Counted from the stretch's first letter, positions 49,170 to 57,954 are shown. The stretch: 64,000 nucleotides of DNA from Candidatus Saccharimonadota bacterium (GCA_028286245.1 JAQBRY010000002.1:392779-456778); one strand, 5' to 3'. Program-made: numbers and translations. Notes: generated from the sequence alone by a model not told the origin.

Positions 49170-51356
49170 ATGAATCCAAATAACCCAAACACAGATGCAC
49201 AAGCTGCACCAGCTCCCGGCAATAAGCCAAGCGGAGATGGTAGCCGACCTCCTAGAAATGGTGGCGGCCAGGGCCGCGGCCGCGGCGGTCAGAGCCGTGG
49301 CGGCCAGGGAAGAGGCGGTCAAGGCCGCTCGTCCCAAGGCGGACAGGTCCTTAGTAGCAGCCTTAATACCTCTCGGGGTCAAGCTGTGCGCGCCCAAAAG
49401 CGCTCACAAATGGACGCCCAGCGCATCGCTAACCAATATCAAACAGCTGATGCTGTTAAGCCCTCACGGGCTAACGTCATCGATGACCAGCCACGCCTCA
49501 AACTGATCGGACTTGGCGGCATGGACGGTGGTGGCTCCAAGAATATGATTTTAGTGGAATACATCAACGACGCCGTCATTATAGATTGTGGTAACGACCT
49601 TGGTGTTGATCTACCTGGTATTAACTACGGTATTGCTGACACCGCTTACGTAGAGCAAATCCACCACAAACTCCGTGGTTACATCATTACCCACGGTCAC
49701 CTTGACCATATTGGTGGCTTGCCGCACATCGTGCCTAAATTCCCAGCACCAATTTACGGTAGCAACTTTACTATTGGTCGCGTCGAAGAAATTTTTAATA
49801 ACTTTGGCCTGCCAATGCCTGACGGTTTTGAACTCAAGACGGTTACCATGAACGAAAACACCCACGAACGCCTAAAGCTCGGTGAGTTCTTTGTTGAACT
49901 CGTGCGTGTTACACACTCTATCCCGGGTTCTACGTGCGTCGTACTGGACACACCAGTTGGCCGCTTAATTAACACCGGTGACTTCCGTCTCGACCCAAAT
50001 CCGCTTGATCACGAACGCACCGATATTGACCGTTTGAAAGAACTCGGCAACGAAGGCGTTTTGGCACTACTAAGTGAAAGTACAACCGTTGAGCGTGCTG
50101 GCCGTACCCCTAGCGAAAGCACCATCGAACAAAGCTTTGTGGACATTATTAACCAAGCACCAGGCCGCATCTTTGTAGGGCTATTCTCAACCAACATGAA
50201 CCGCGTCCAAATGATCGTCAACGCCGCCGTGCACAACGGCCGCAAGGTCGCCATGGATGGCCGCAGCATGGTAAGCACGCTCGAAATGGCTGTTCGTCAC
50301 GGTTTTGTCCGCGTGCCAAAAGGTACGTTTGTACCAATTGCCAGCGTGGCAACCATGAAAGACCAGGACGTTGTTGTGGTCTGTACCGGTAGTCAGGGTG
50401 AACCATCAAGTGCGCTCCAGCGCATGGCTAACGGTGAGCACCGCCACGTCAAACTAAAGGAGCAGGACACGGTTGTACTTTCTAGTACGCCAATTCCAGA
50501 AAGTGGCAACGATGCCCTCATTGGCGACATGGTAGATGGCCTTGTTCGCAAGAATGTGCACGTTTTTGAACACCGCCACCACGAACTTGACGGCGTTGGC
50601 CCGTTGCACGTATCCGGTCACGCCAGCCGTGACGAATACGCTGATATGATCCAGTTCACTAAGCCAAAATTCTTTGTGCCAATTTATGGCGCCTTCCGTG
50701 TTAAGCAGCGCCACATCGAATTAGCCGTCGAAAACGGTGTACCTCGTGCCAACACTATTAACGCCGAAAACGGTCAGATAGTCTGCTTTACCCCAGACAA
50801 GATGGAGCTCGGCGGCGAAGTGCCCCACGGTACTGTCTTGGTTGACCAAACCGGTGCCGTTGTCAGTAACGTCGTGGTCAAAGACCGCGTGCTACTGAGC
50901 GAAGAAGGCTTGGTGGCAGTCATCCTGACCATCGATAAAAAGACTGGCAACCTCATGACCAGCCCGGACATTATTAGCCGCGGCTTTATTTACATGCGCG
51001 ACAACGAAGAAATTATGAACGGTCTGCGTGTTGAGCTTAAAAGAGCAGTCCAGCAGCGTTTTAAACGCGTCGATCTCGACCGCTTTAAAGTAGAGCTTAA
51101 GGACCACGTAACCCATTACTTGTTCGAACAAACTCAGCGTAGCCCAATTGTCATCCCGGTCATTAACGTCATTACTGGCGGTGGTGGTAAGGGCGACAAA
51201 AACCAAGGCCAATCAGGCCAACCAGGCCAAACAGGCCAGAATGGCCAGGCTGAGCAGCCTAAGCCAAGAACACCCGAAGAGCAAGCCGCCGACCAGCAGA
51301 AGCGCTTCCAAGAAATGCGTGCCCGTCTCCTAACACAAGACGCACGCACCGACTAA
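49170..51356 (+). CDS. rnj: Ribonuclease J with Gly/Arg-rich N-terminal and Gln/Gly-rich C-terminal tails
   Basis: The product is 728 residues. The beta-lactamase/beta-CASP core starts near residue 110. The metal motif THGHLDHIGG lies near 174-183, with SGHASRDEY and a C-terminal domain with VLLSEEGLVAVILTI. It degrades and matures RNA endo- and 5'-3' exonucleolytically. Residues 22-60 are an RGG-like repeat (GRGRGGQSRGGQGRGGQGR), an RNA-binding low-complexity type. The C-terminus has GQ repeats (QSGQPGQTGQNGQ). Shine-Dalgarno AAAAGGAG precedes ATG 49170. Confidence 0.95.
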   Translation: MNPNNPNTDAQAAPAPGNKPSGDGSRPPRNGGGQGRGRGGQSRGGQGRGGQGRSSQGGQVLSSSLNTSRGQAVRAQKRSQMDAQRIANQYQTADAVKPSRANVIDDQPRLKLIGLGGMDGGGSKNMILVEYINDAVIIDCGNDLGVDLPGINYGIADTAYVEQIHHKLRGYIITHGHLDHIGGLPHIVPKFPAPIYGSNFTIGRVEEIFNNFGLPMPDGFELKTVTMNENTHERLKLGEFFVELVRVTHSIPGSTCVVLDTPVGRLINTGDFRLDPNPLDHERTDIDRLKELGNEGVLALLSESTTVERAGRTPSESTIEQSFVDIINQAPGRIFVGLFSTNMNRVQMIVNAAVHNGRKVAMDGRSMVSTLEMAVRHGFVRVPKGTFVPIASVATMKDQDVVVVCTGSQGEPSSALQRMANGEHRHVKLKEQDTVVLSSTPIPESGNDALIGDMVDGLVRKNVHVFEHRHHELDGVGPLHVSGHASRDEYADMIQFTKPKFFVPIYGAFRVKQRHIELAVENGVPRANTINAENGQIVCFTPDKMELGGEVPHGTVLVDQTGAVVSNVVVKDRVLLSEEGLVAVILTIDKKTGNLMTSPDIISRGFIYMRDNEEIMNGLRVELKRAVQQRFKRVDLDRFKVELKDHVTHYLFEQTQRSPIVIPVINVITGGGGKGDKNQGQSGQPGQTGQNGQAEQPKPRTPEEQAADQQKRFQEMRARLLTQDARTD

Positions 51357-51437
51357 ATAAGCCATACTTGCCGCGGGCGTAGTTTCGTACTATGCTTAAA
51401 CTAAGCTTAAGCATAAATCTAAGAGAACAGGGTGGGT

Positions 51438-52031
51438 ATGAAGTTACGTTCAAATCAAAAAGGCTTCGGTGCCGTCGAACTAATCTTAATTTTGGTTATC
51501 ATAGGCCTAATCGCCGGTGGTGGCTTATACGTCTTGAAGAACAAAGACAAAGATAGTGACAGCTCGGCCAAGACCTCAACGAGTGCCAGCGCAGTTCCGG
51601 CTGCCTCGAGTAGCAGTGACCATGCAGCGGCCGGTTCAACCAGCTCGGCCAATGAACTCGCTATCAAAGAGCTTGGTGTTAAAGTAGTGTTTACTGCTTC
51701 AGTATCTGACCTATACTACCAAGTGCACGACAGTAGCTATGCCAACATCTCCTCGCAAAAACTAAAGCAGACAGACGAAGCCCATTGTGGCGCCGGCGTT
51801 TCTGCAACAGCTCCGCTAGGGGTTGGCTCTTACATCGACCCAAATGCGCCAGATAGCGGCGCGGGCACTAGCACTAATAAGCAAGCGTACGGTGACGGTG
51901 TTGTAGTTAGTGGTACGCACTATTACTTACGAAAAGCACAAGGTGCTTGCAATCAGGACGCAATGAAAGACGGCAGCGAATTCACACGAGTTTTGGGCCT
52001 CTACCAGGGTGCTACACTCGAAAAGCTTTAG
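51438..52031 (+). CDS. Type IV prepilin-like protein
   Basis: The product is 197 residues. A class III signal is evident: KG at 8-9, Phe10 as first mature residue, Glu14 at +5, then a helix of about 22 residues (LILILVIIGLIAGGGLYVL). A Ser/Ala/Thr-rich stalk (40-72) follows, then a globular domain with two cysteines (HCGAG and GACNQD) that may form the pilin D-loop disulfide. It would be cut by a prepilin peptidase and added to a type IV pilus or pseudopilus. It is a lone gene with no assembly genes in the window. Start ATG 51438 has AGGGTGG upstream. Confidence 0.88.
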   Translation: MKLRSNQKGFGAVELILILVIIGLIAGGGLYVLKNKDKDSDSSAKTSTSASAVPAASSSSDHAAAGSTSSANELAIKELGVKVVFTASVSDLYYQVHDSSYANISSQKLKQTDEAHCGAGVSATAPLGVGSYIDPNAPDSGAGTSTNKQAYGDGVVVSGTHYYLRKAQGACNQDAMKDGSEFTRVLGLYQGATLEKL

Positions 52032-52120
52032 TCGCATGAAGCATTAGGCCGACTAATGCAGATAAGTTTTACAATAAAATTGCAGTCGACCTTGTTGCCC
52101 TGTAAACTACCAATTATCTG

Positions 52121-53434
52121 ATGAACGACACTACAAGCCAGCAAAATGCCGAGTATTTACGGCTGGAGTACAAGAGCGTACGACTTAATAGGGCGACTTT
52201 TTTAAGTCCTTCGCGCGTCATTGCCACAATTTTTGGGCTCATAGCTGCCACTCCTGTGCTATTTTTATTCGGTTATGTCGTAGCAGTCTGTCTGCTATTT
52301 TTGGGAGTGCTAGCGCACCTCATCGAACCTAGCGCTTCCAATCAGTTCTTACAGCAATTCTATACCTTTGGCCTGCGGGCCCGGATTATTTGGCTTATTG
52401 CCGTGATTATTTTTGCGTTGCCGGTAGGTGTAATTATAGCTGGGGTACTTTTACTGCTTACCGCTATGGCATTTCTCTATGTAAGGAATGGATTGGCCGA
52501 GCTGTTTACGGGCAAGCAGCAGGTAGTACGCGAAAATGACCAAACAAGTCTCATGCAGCATGCCGATAGTAAGGGTTGGCAATTACCAACGGCTACGCAA
52601 GCAGTAGTCCCGCAGGAGTATGCCTTTGGATATCGCTCTAAGTGTAGGCCATTATTTGTACGGGCATCCAATGGCGTGCCCGCTATATATTACCGATCAG
52701 ACGATGGCACTGTGGACATCATTCGTGTACCTATTAACGAGGCTCGGCCAGTTACTATAATCAACTCGCACCTAGATACTGTTGGAGACTCAATGCTACC
52801 CGAGGCTATACCGGGCACACAACAGATCAAATTGGAAGGTGATTTTGGAAAGTATTTTACCGTGCTGGCCCAAAGTGACCAAGCAATTGATGCGCTCGTT
52901 ATGCTCAACCCAAATGCAATGTGGCACCTCTTAACGGAAATACCGGCTGCAGACATCGAAACAGGTGCAAATGCACTCAATTTTGTGTTTCGCGCTAGCA
53001 ACGACCCTGACCTAGTCGATTATCGATTGCAAGCCGCCGTAAAAGCGGCCACGTACCTGTCGCCTGTCGCATCAAGTACGGATAGCGGACTTCTTAAAAA
53101 AGTGCACCGAGGCAGTTTTAGCAGACAACTATCTCGGAAGCTCACAAGTAGCGGTAAATTATTCGGGCTCTTTACGGGAATTTTCTTTGGCTCACTATTA
53201 TTATTCATGGCTGTAAATGTACTACCAAGGCTGCCAGGGCTCATCATTGGTATTCCAGTCGGTATCGCTATTGTTGCCAGCGCCGTATGCATCTTTTTAT
53301 GGATAGCTTTTGAGGTATATGGTTATCTTCTACTTTCTCTCGTCAAAATGAACCCTGTAGCGATGGCCCGGCGTGCCAAACTCTATCAGTTAAAGCGCGG
53401 CTATAAACAACGCTACGTGGCCACACAGGAGTAG
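52121..53434 (+). CDS. Membrane protein with N- and C-terminal helix pairs and a soluble middle domain
   Basis: The product is 437 residues. Hydrophobic helices occur at about 33-65 and 90-126. A soluble domain covers 130-340, with LEGDFGKYFTVLAQSDQAID and ALVMLNPNAMWHLLTE. Two more helices lie near 350-405. The 'GDFGKYFTV ... D.LVMLNP..M' block looks like DUF3137-type proteins, but I am not certain. TAAACT at 52102 is a possible -10. The 89-base gap before it shows nothing else. Confidence 0.65.
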   Translation: MNDTTSQQNAEYLRLEYKSVRLNRATFLSPSRVIATIFGLIAATPVLFLFGYVVAVCLLFLGVLAHLIEPSASNQFLQQFYTFGLRARIIWLIAVIIFALPVGVIIAGVLLLLTAMAFLYVRNGLAELFTGKQQVVRENDQTSLMQHADSKGWQLPTATQAVVPQEYAFGYRSKCRPLFVRASNGVPAIYYRSDDGTVDIIRVPINEARPVTIINSHLDTVGDSMLPEAIPGTQQIKLEGDFGKYFTVLAQSDQAIDALVMLNPNAMWHLLTEIPAADIETGANALNFVFRASNDPDLVDYRLQAAVKAATYLSPVASSTDSGLLKKVHRGSFSRQLSRKLTSSGKLFGLFTGIFFGSLLLFMAVNVLPRLPGLIIGIPVGIAIVASAVCIFLWIAFEVYGYLLLSLVKMNPVAMARRAKLYQLKRGYKQRYVATQE

Positions 53435-53445
53435 ACGGCGTAAGG

Positions 53446-53474
53446 TTGACAAAAAAGCTACAAAGTGCTAATGT
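53446..53474 (+). promoter_or_regulatory. Promoter TTGACA-N17-TAATGT with AGC/GCT repeat
   Basis: TTGACA 53446-53451; 17 bases; extended -10 TGC-TAATGT (hexamer 53469-53474), which ends 6 bases before ATG 53481. The spacer contains AGC-N8-GCT, resembling the promoters at 7459 and 10973. Confidence 0.6.
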
Positions 53475-53480
53475 TAAAGT

Positions 53481-53705
53481 ATGTCCGAAACACCAAAACC
53501 AGATCAAAAGCCTCCTGTCGGCAGTCTCCTCCGAGATATTGCTGACATGGATGCTGAGAATCAGGCCGTCGCTAGGCCAGCAGGGCTACAGCCCGAAGCA
53601 CCGATTCCCCATGACGTCGCATCTTTACCGGAGCAACCGGCATCGGGTAGGCGAATCACGCCGCTCCATCCAGACTTTGCGGAGCTTTTTAGAAATGAAG
53701 AATAA
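53481..53705 (+). CDS. Small Pro-rich acidic protein, unknown
   Basis: The product is 74 residues, acidic, with three blocks: SLLRDIADMDAEN, a Pro-rich middle, and ITPLHPDFAELFRNEE. No family recognised. Another frame (53446-53724) overlaps it completely. I prefer this one because its start sits six bases after a good extended -10 box and its composition is like neighbouring real proteins. Confidence 0.5.
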   Translation: MSETPKPDQKPPVGSLLRDIADMDAENQAVARPAGLQPEAPIPHDVASLPEQPASGRRITPLHPDFAELFRNEE

Positions 53706-53744
53706 TAAGGGGTACCGACGCTAGACCGTAAGCGGTTAGTAGGG

Positions 53745-53750
53745 TATAAT
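53745..53750 (+). promoter_or_regulatory. -10 box TATAAT for ftsK
   Basis: TATAAT ends 11 bases before ATG 53762, predicting a leader of about four bases. Confidence 0.5.
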
Positions 53751-53761
53751 AATCAAAACGA

Positions 53762-55996
53762 ATGGCCAAAAAGAAAAAATCCACTAAAAGCAAAAAAGCC
53801 GCTGCACCAATTGCAGTCGAGCGTTCACCGTTTTGGGCCTATGCCGGTGCCATACTGCTGATTTTGCTCGGGCTATTCGTAGTACTCGGCGGCTTTAATA
53901 GTGGTGGCAGTTTGCCGACCGGACTATTCGACGGGGCTCACTCTGCCTTTGGCTGGGCGGCCTGGTTGACTCCAGTGGCTCTTATCTTTTGGGGGGTGTA
54001 CAAGTTTACCTCAGAAGACCGCCGGATCCCTCTTGGTAAACTCGCCAGCATGGTTGCCGTTCTGGTATTTTCTGCCAGCTTATTCCACGTTATGTTCGCC
54101 AGCAAAGACCAGGTGGGGACCGTCACCGGCGGCAATGGCGGCGCAGTTGGGCGCATTCTGGGCGGCGCAGTCTTAAGCGCGCTCGATATGGTTCCAGCCA
54201 GCTTATTATTTTTTGTTGCTGCGCTCCTAGCCGGATTTTTTGCCTTTGGCGTTTCACCAAGGGTTTTGCTCGGCCTGTTCGCGGTATTTAAGCGCCCCGA
54301 ACGCGACGAAGACGAGGACGAAACCAATGATCTTGCCAAGCTGAAAGCAAAAGCCGAAAACGGCAGCTTCCAGCTTAACGAAGGTGTGCCAGTGATGCAC
54401 GCTAGCGACAGGGCAGAGCAAAAAGATCCTCCCACCAAGCTGAGTTCCATGCGTAATACCGCCCAAAAGCTCACGGTTAGCGAAAACCACGAAGCTCTTA
54501 CTATTGCCAGCGATCCGAACTGGCAGTTCCCGGACATCACGCTCCTTAATCAAAAACAGGACAAAGCCGATGCCGGCGATGTGAATGGCAATGCCCAGGC
54601 AATTCACGACACCTTTGCAAACTTTAATATCGAAGTTGAGATGGAGGGTGCTAACATTGGCCCGCGCGTAACGCAGTACACCATGAAGCCTCCCACCGGT
54701 GTTAAGCTTACCAAAATAACGGCGCTCGAAAACAACCTGGCTTTGGACCTCGCAGCCCACTCAATTCGTATGGAAGCGCCGATCCCTGGCAAGCGTGCTG
54801 TTGGTATTGAAGTACCAAATGTCAAAGCTGCCACCGTTCGCGTGGCAAGTCTGCTTAACTCCCGTGAATGGAACGAGCTAAGCAATAGTCCGCTGGGCTT
54901 TGTTATCGGTAAAGATATTGCCGGCAAGTCAGTGGTGGCCGACCTGGCTAAAATGCCCCACCTTTTGGTGGCTGGTCAAACCGGCTCAGGTAAGTCGGTT
55001 ATGATCAACACTTTTCTGACCAGTTTGCTCTACCATAACTCACCATCCGATCTTAAGCTCATTCTGGTTGACCCAAAGCAGGTGGAAATGGCGCCGTACA
55101 ATGACATTCCGCACCTCCTGACCCCAGTTATTAACGAGCCGGAGAAGTGTATTAGCGCACTTAAATGGGCAGTCGCAGAAATGGAGCGCCGCCTGCGCAC
55201 CATGGCAGAGGTAGGCAAGCGTAACATCGGTGAATATAATAACCTCAAAAAAGAAGAGGGCATGCCCTATATTGTGATCGTGATTGATGAGCTGGCCGAC
55301 CTGATGATGATGGCGGCTCGTGATGTAGAGGCGTTGATTGTCCGGCTCGCCCAAAAGGCTCGGGCCGCCGGTATTCACCTGGTGCTGGCTACCCAGCGTC
55401 CGTCCGTAGACGTTATTACCGGCCTTATTAAGGCTAATGTGCCAGCTCGTATTGCTTTTACAGTAGCTAGCCAGGTTGACTCTCGAACTATTATCGACCA
55501 AATGGGTGCCGAAAAACTGCTAGGACGGGGCGATATGTTGCTTTTAACCAGTGATATGCCTAAGCCTAAGCGTGTCCAAGCTGCTTTGATTGAAGATGCC
55601 GAAACCGGTAAGGTTACCGACTTTTTGCGTGATCAGAGGCCGCCACAGTACGACGCAGAGATTATCAGCCAGCCCGTACAGCTTAACGGTAAGGGCGGCA
55701 TTGTTGCCGATTACAGCGCCGGGGGCAGCACTGACGAGCCTATGTACCGCGACGCCGTGCGCGTAGTGATAGAGGGCGGCAAAGCTAGCACCAGCCTGTT
55801 GCAGCGACGCTTGGGCATCGGCTACGGCCGTGCCGCCAAGCTGGTTGATACTATGGAAGAACAGGGCATTGTCGGCTCAGCCACGGGTAACAAGCCCCGT
55901 GAAGTGCTGGTGAGCAGCCTAGACGAAGTCTTTGGCGGTACTGCTACCGACAACGACGGCACTGATGAGTTCGGTGCCCCCGATCGCCAGATATAA
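53762..55996 (+). CDS. ftsK: DNA translocase FtsK/SpoIIIE
   Basis: The product is 744 residues. A basic N-terminus precedes four membrane helices (about 22-180), which anchor it at the septum. A charged linker follows. The motor domain has Walker A GQTGSGKS from residue 405 and Walker B VIVIDELADLMM, with the FtsK signature LATQRPSVDVITGLIKANVP. The C-terminal gamma domain (ASTSLLQRRLGIGYGRAAKL) is a winged helix that reads KOPS-type sites and, in other bacteria, activates XerCD. It moves chromosome ends at division. Confidence 0.97.
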   Translation: MAKKKKSTKSKKAAAPIAVERSPFWAYAGAILLILLGLFVVLGGFNSGGSLPTGLFDGAHSAFGWAAWLTPVALIFWGVYKFTSEDRRIPLGKLASMVAVLVFSASLFHVMFASKDQVGTVTGGNGGAVGRILGGAVLSALDMVPASLLFFVAALLAGFFAFGVSPRVLLGLFAVFKRPERDEDEDETNDLAKLKAKAENGSFQLNEGVPVMHASDRAEQKDPPTKLSSMRNTAQKLTVSENHEALTIASDPNWQFPDITLLNQKQDKADAGDVNGNAQAIHDTFANFNIEVEMEGANIGPRVTQYTMKPPTGVKLTKITALENNLALDLAAHSIRMEAPIPGKRAVGIEVPNVKAATVRVASLLNSREWNELSNSPLGFVIGKDIAGKSVVADLAKMPHLLVAGQTGSGKSVMINTFLTSLLYHNSPSDLKLILVDPKQVEMAPYNDIPHLLTPVINEPEKCISALKWAVAEMERRLRTMAEVGKRNIGEYNNLKKEEGMPYIVIVIDELADLMMMAARDVEALIVRLAQKARAAGIHLVLATQRPSVDVITGLIKANVPARIAFTVASQVDSRTIIDQMGAEKLLGRGDMLLLTSDMPKPKRVQAALIEDAETGKVTDFLRDQRPPQYDAEIISQPVQLNGKGGIVADYSAGGSTDEPMYRDAVRVVIEGGKASTSLLQRRLGIGYGRAAKLVDTMEEQGIVGSATGNKPREVLVSSLDEVFGGTATDNDGTDEFGAPDRQI

Positions 55997-56061
55997 CAGA
56001 CTTTTTAGACAAAATTGCAATAGTTAATCTTTACTTAATGTTTTAAGCGCATACTTTAGGG

Positions 56062-56310
56062 GTGACAGATACCGCTAACCCTTACAGAGAACACAGGATG
56101 ATACCTGCAGATACCTTTGAAGGTTATCCTGCCTCAGTTGAGGACGCCGTTAAGGCGCTGGAGCATGCTGTTAAAGATGTTAAACAAGAGCGTCTTAAGG
56201 CAGCCGCTGGTACCGATAATGATCTCGAAACGGCCCGTAAACGCATGATATGGGCCGGCGAAAATGTTATCGAACTTGAGAACACCCCTCCGTCTCCTCT
56301 TTCGGAGTAA
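56062..56310 (+). CDS. Small hypothetical protein (GTG start)
   Basis: The product is 82 residues, largely helical and charged (SVEDAVKALEHAVKDVKQER). No family recognised. GTG 56062 is the likely start; an ATG 12 codons later is possible. TACTTT ends four bases before the GTG. It is followed by a promoter and a larger unknown gene. Confidence 0.5.
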   Translation: MTDTANPYREHRMIPADTFEGYPASVEDAVKALEHAVKDVKQERLKAAAGTDNDLETARKRMIWAGENVIELENTPPSPLSE

Positions 56311-56330
56311 TCTCGTTGTTAATTTGGCAC

Positions 56331-56359
56331 TTGTTAACTTTTCGCTTGCGGGCTACTAT
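56331..56359 (+). promoter_or_regulatory. Promoter TTGTTA-N17-TACTAT
   Basis: TTGTTA 56331-56336, 17-base spacer, TACTAT 56354-56359. It precedes the 330-residue gene with the internal terminator-like hairpin. Confidence 0.6.
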
Positions 56360-56399
56360 AAACGTAAGAACAAAAACCGTTAGATAAGGGAGGTAAGCA

Positions 56400-57392
56400 G
56401 TGTCAGCGGAGCAGATAGTAATTATCGACTCTCGTATGCACGAGCCCGCCTCGCCCACAAGTGTAACTCCTGCCGACAACGGCAGGAGTTTTTCGTTCCC
56501 GGACTTAGAGCAATACCCTTTGGCCCGACTGAGTAGAGACGATCCGGTGCGCGGTGCCGCAATTGATATGTTTGGCACCCTACTCATTGATGAATCTAAA
56601 TTCGATAATCCGTACGACTCGCTCTACGAGTTAGTAGAAGCGCACAAGGGCGGCCTACCACCAAGAGATTTTTGGATTGGTAATCCGTTCAAAGACAAGG
56701 TAAAGCCGGTTTTTGATACCCGCGGGCTGGTCAATGTGGCGGCACTTATAGATGAGGTCAAGGCCACTATTGATCCAGACTATCCGTGGTTTGGACGCCG
56801 GGATGGACATCATGTTTATTGGCCAGCAGAATTTTACATACCAGATGCGCATCTTATTAATCCGGTAGAGTTGCCCATGGGCTTGCGGCAGCATTACCAA
56901 AGCGTCATGCCCGGTGTCCTTACATCGAACCAGACGCTATTAGATAATCCGGCCTTGCCGCATGTGTTCCGCACGCAGGCGTTCAACATTAAATATATGT
57001 CGCGCGTGCTTCACAATTGGACACATAAAGTTTCGTGGGCTCCCGAAATGCCGGATCCGGATGCTATGCGGGCTGCTCTGGCGGCTCAAAAATCCGTTAA
57101 AGACTTTTCCAATGTAACTAAGAAGACGCTGTATTACGCCGGGATATTCGAAAGGGAGCGCGTTAGGCGCGGTGGTTACACCGAAGACGACGAAGCGATG
57201 ATCAAGTCAATTCTGGGCAGAGAAGTGGGCGGCATGCTGTTCCATTTGCAGGCGCTAAGAGAGGTTGATGCTTCGTTCCTGCCATTTGCGCCGGAAACCC
57301 GCATGCCGCTCGGTGCTACGGAAATGGGTAGGCTGTTAGTTGCAGCCGAACTTGACCACTTCTTTGAAACTGATCTGTGGGACGTTGCGTAA
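56400..57392 (+). CDS. Hypothetical protein with a terminator-like hairpin in its 5' coding region
   Basis: The product is 330 residues from GTG 56400; GGGAGG six bases upstream is a strong Shine-Dalgarno. No signal peptide or membrane helix. Notable blocks are RDDPVRGAAIDMFGTLLIDE, FGRRDGHHVYWPAEFYIPDA and VLHNWTHKVSWAPEMPDPDA, rich in His and Trp, but I recognise no family. Codons 22-32 contain an 11-pair GC-rich hairpin followed by five T. If that hairpin ends transcription, the gene could be attenuated, or translation could start downstream at ATG 56568. Confidence 0.65.
   Translation: MSAEQIVIIDSRMHEPASPTSVTPADNGRSFSFPDLEQYPLARLSRDDPVRGAAIDMFGTLLIDESKFDNPYDSLYELVEAHKGGLPPRDFWIGNPFKDKVKPVFDTRGLVNVAALIDEVKATIDPDYPWFGRRDGHHVYWPAEFYIPDAHLINPVELPMGLRQHYQSVMPGVLTSNQTLLDNPALPHVFRTQAFNIKYMSRVLHNWTHKVSWAPEMPDPDAMRAALAAQKSVKDFSNVTKKTLYYAGIFERERVRRGGYTEDDEAMIKSILGREVGGMLFHLQALREVDASFLPFAPETRMPLGATEMGRLLVAAELDHFFETDLWDVA
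56465..56493 (+). terminator. Intrinsic-terminator-like hairpin inside a coding sequence
   Basis: Stem AACTCCTGCCG (56465-56475), loop ACAA, CGGCAGGAGTT (56480-56490), then TTT, giving five consecutive T at 56489-56493. All 11 pairs are perfect. It lies about 100 bases downstream of the predicted transcription start and in frame within the gene above. Confidence 0.75.
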
Positions 57393-57407
57393 AACGTAAA
57401 AATACGG

Positions 57408-57499
57408 TATACTTATGCCACTATTAACTTCAGCTCATGGCCACTCGTGCACATGGGCTGTCCGAATCGAGAGACTCGGTAACCGTATGAAGGAGTCAG
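57408..57499 (+). promoter_or_regulatory. rpsF promoter and structured leader
   Basis: TATACT at 57408-57413 starts a leader of about 80 bases. It contains CAGCTCATG pairing with CATGGGCTG around a 12-base loop (57432-57461) and then CCGAATC-GAGA-GACTCGG (57464-57481, one mismatch). An unpaired CCG beside a stem recalls the S6:S18 autoregulatory motif of rpsF leaders, which mimics the 16S site; this is a candidate, not a proof. Confidence 0.5.
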
Positions 57500-57886
57500 A
57501 TGACGAACGTCTACGAAATTGCTGTATTGTACCACCCCGATTTAGAGGTGGACCTTACTAAGGCAGAAGATCGCGTCAGCAAGATCATTGCTGATAACGG
57601 TGGCAAAATTACTGCTACCGACAACTGGGGTAAGCGCAAGCTGGCCTACGCTATCAAGGGTAATGAGCACGGCGTGTACGTGTTCTATACTGTCGACATT
57701 CCGGGCGAAGGCGTCCAGAAAATTGAAAGCACCCTGAACATCACTGATGAGGTTATTCGTTTCCTCATCACCCGCCCAGACCTTCGGGCAATTGCCAAGG
57801 CAGAAGTCCAGAAGGCCGAAAAAGCCGAACAGGCTGCAAAGCGCGGTGACAGTGGTGACGATAAGGAAGAAGACAGCGAAGCTTAA
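57500..57886 (+). CDS. rpsF: 30S ribosomal protein S6
   Basis: The product is 128 residues. YEIAVLYHPDLEVDLTKAED and NWGKRKLAYAIKGNEHGVYV are S6 signatures, followed by the usual strand. The C-terminus is an acidic Lys/Glu tail of about 30 residues (KKEEDSEA-type ending). It binds 16S rRNA with S18. Shine-Dalgarno AAGGAG precedes ATG 57500. Order rpsF-ssb-(small gene)-rpsR is the classic operon; rplI (L9) is missing. Confidence 0.96.
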   Translation: MTNVYEIAVLYHPDLEVDLTKAEDRVSKIIADNGGKITATDNWGKRKLAYAIKGNEHGVYVFYTVDIPGEGVQKIESTLNITDEVIRFLITRPDLRAIAKAEVQKAEKAEQAAKRGDSGDDKEEDSEA

Positions 57887-57924
57887 ATCTTTCTTAACTA
57901 TTTGAACGTATCGGCACCAAGTGC

Positions 57925-57954
57925 TTGACGGTCAGTAAAATGAGGGAGTAGGGT
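57925..57954 (+). promoter_or_regulatory. Possible internal promoter TTGACG-N18-TAGGGT before ssb
   Basis: TTGACG 57925-57930 and TAGGGT 57949-57954, 18 bases apart, in the 120-base gap between rpsF and ssb. Probably lets ssb be expressed separately. Confidence 0.45.

Noticed and set aside
53446-53724. 92-residue frame overlapping the 74-residue gene at 53481
   Set aside because: Basic, Ser-rich shadow composition, and its start lies inside the TTGACA promoter.
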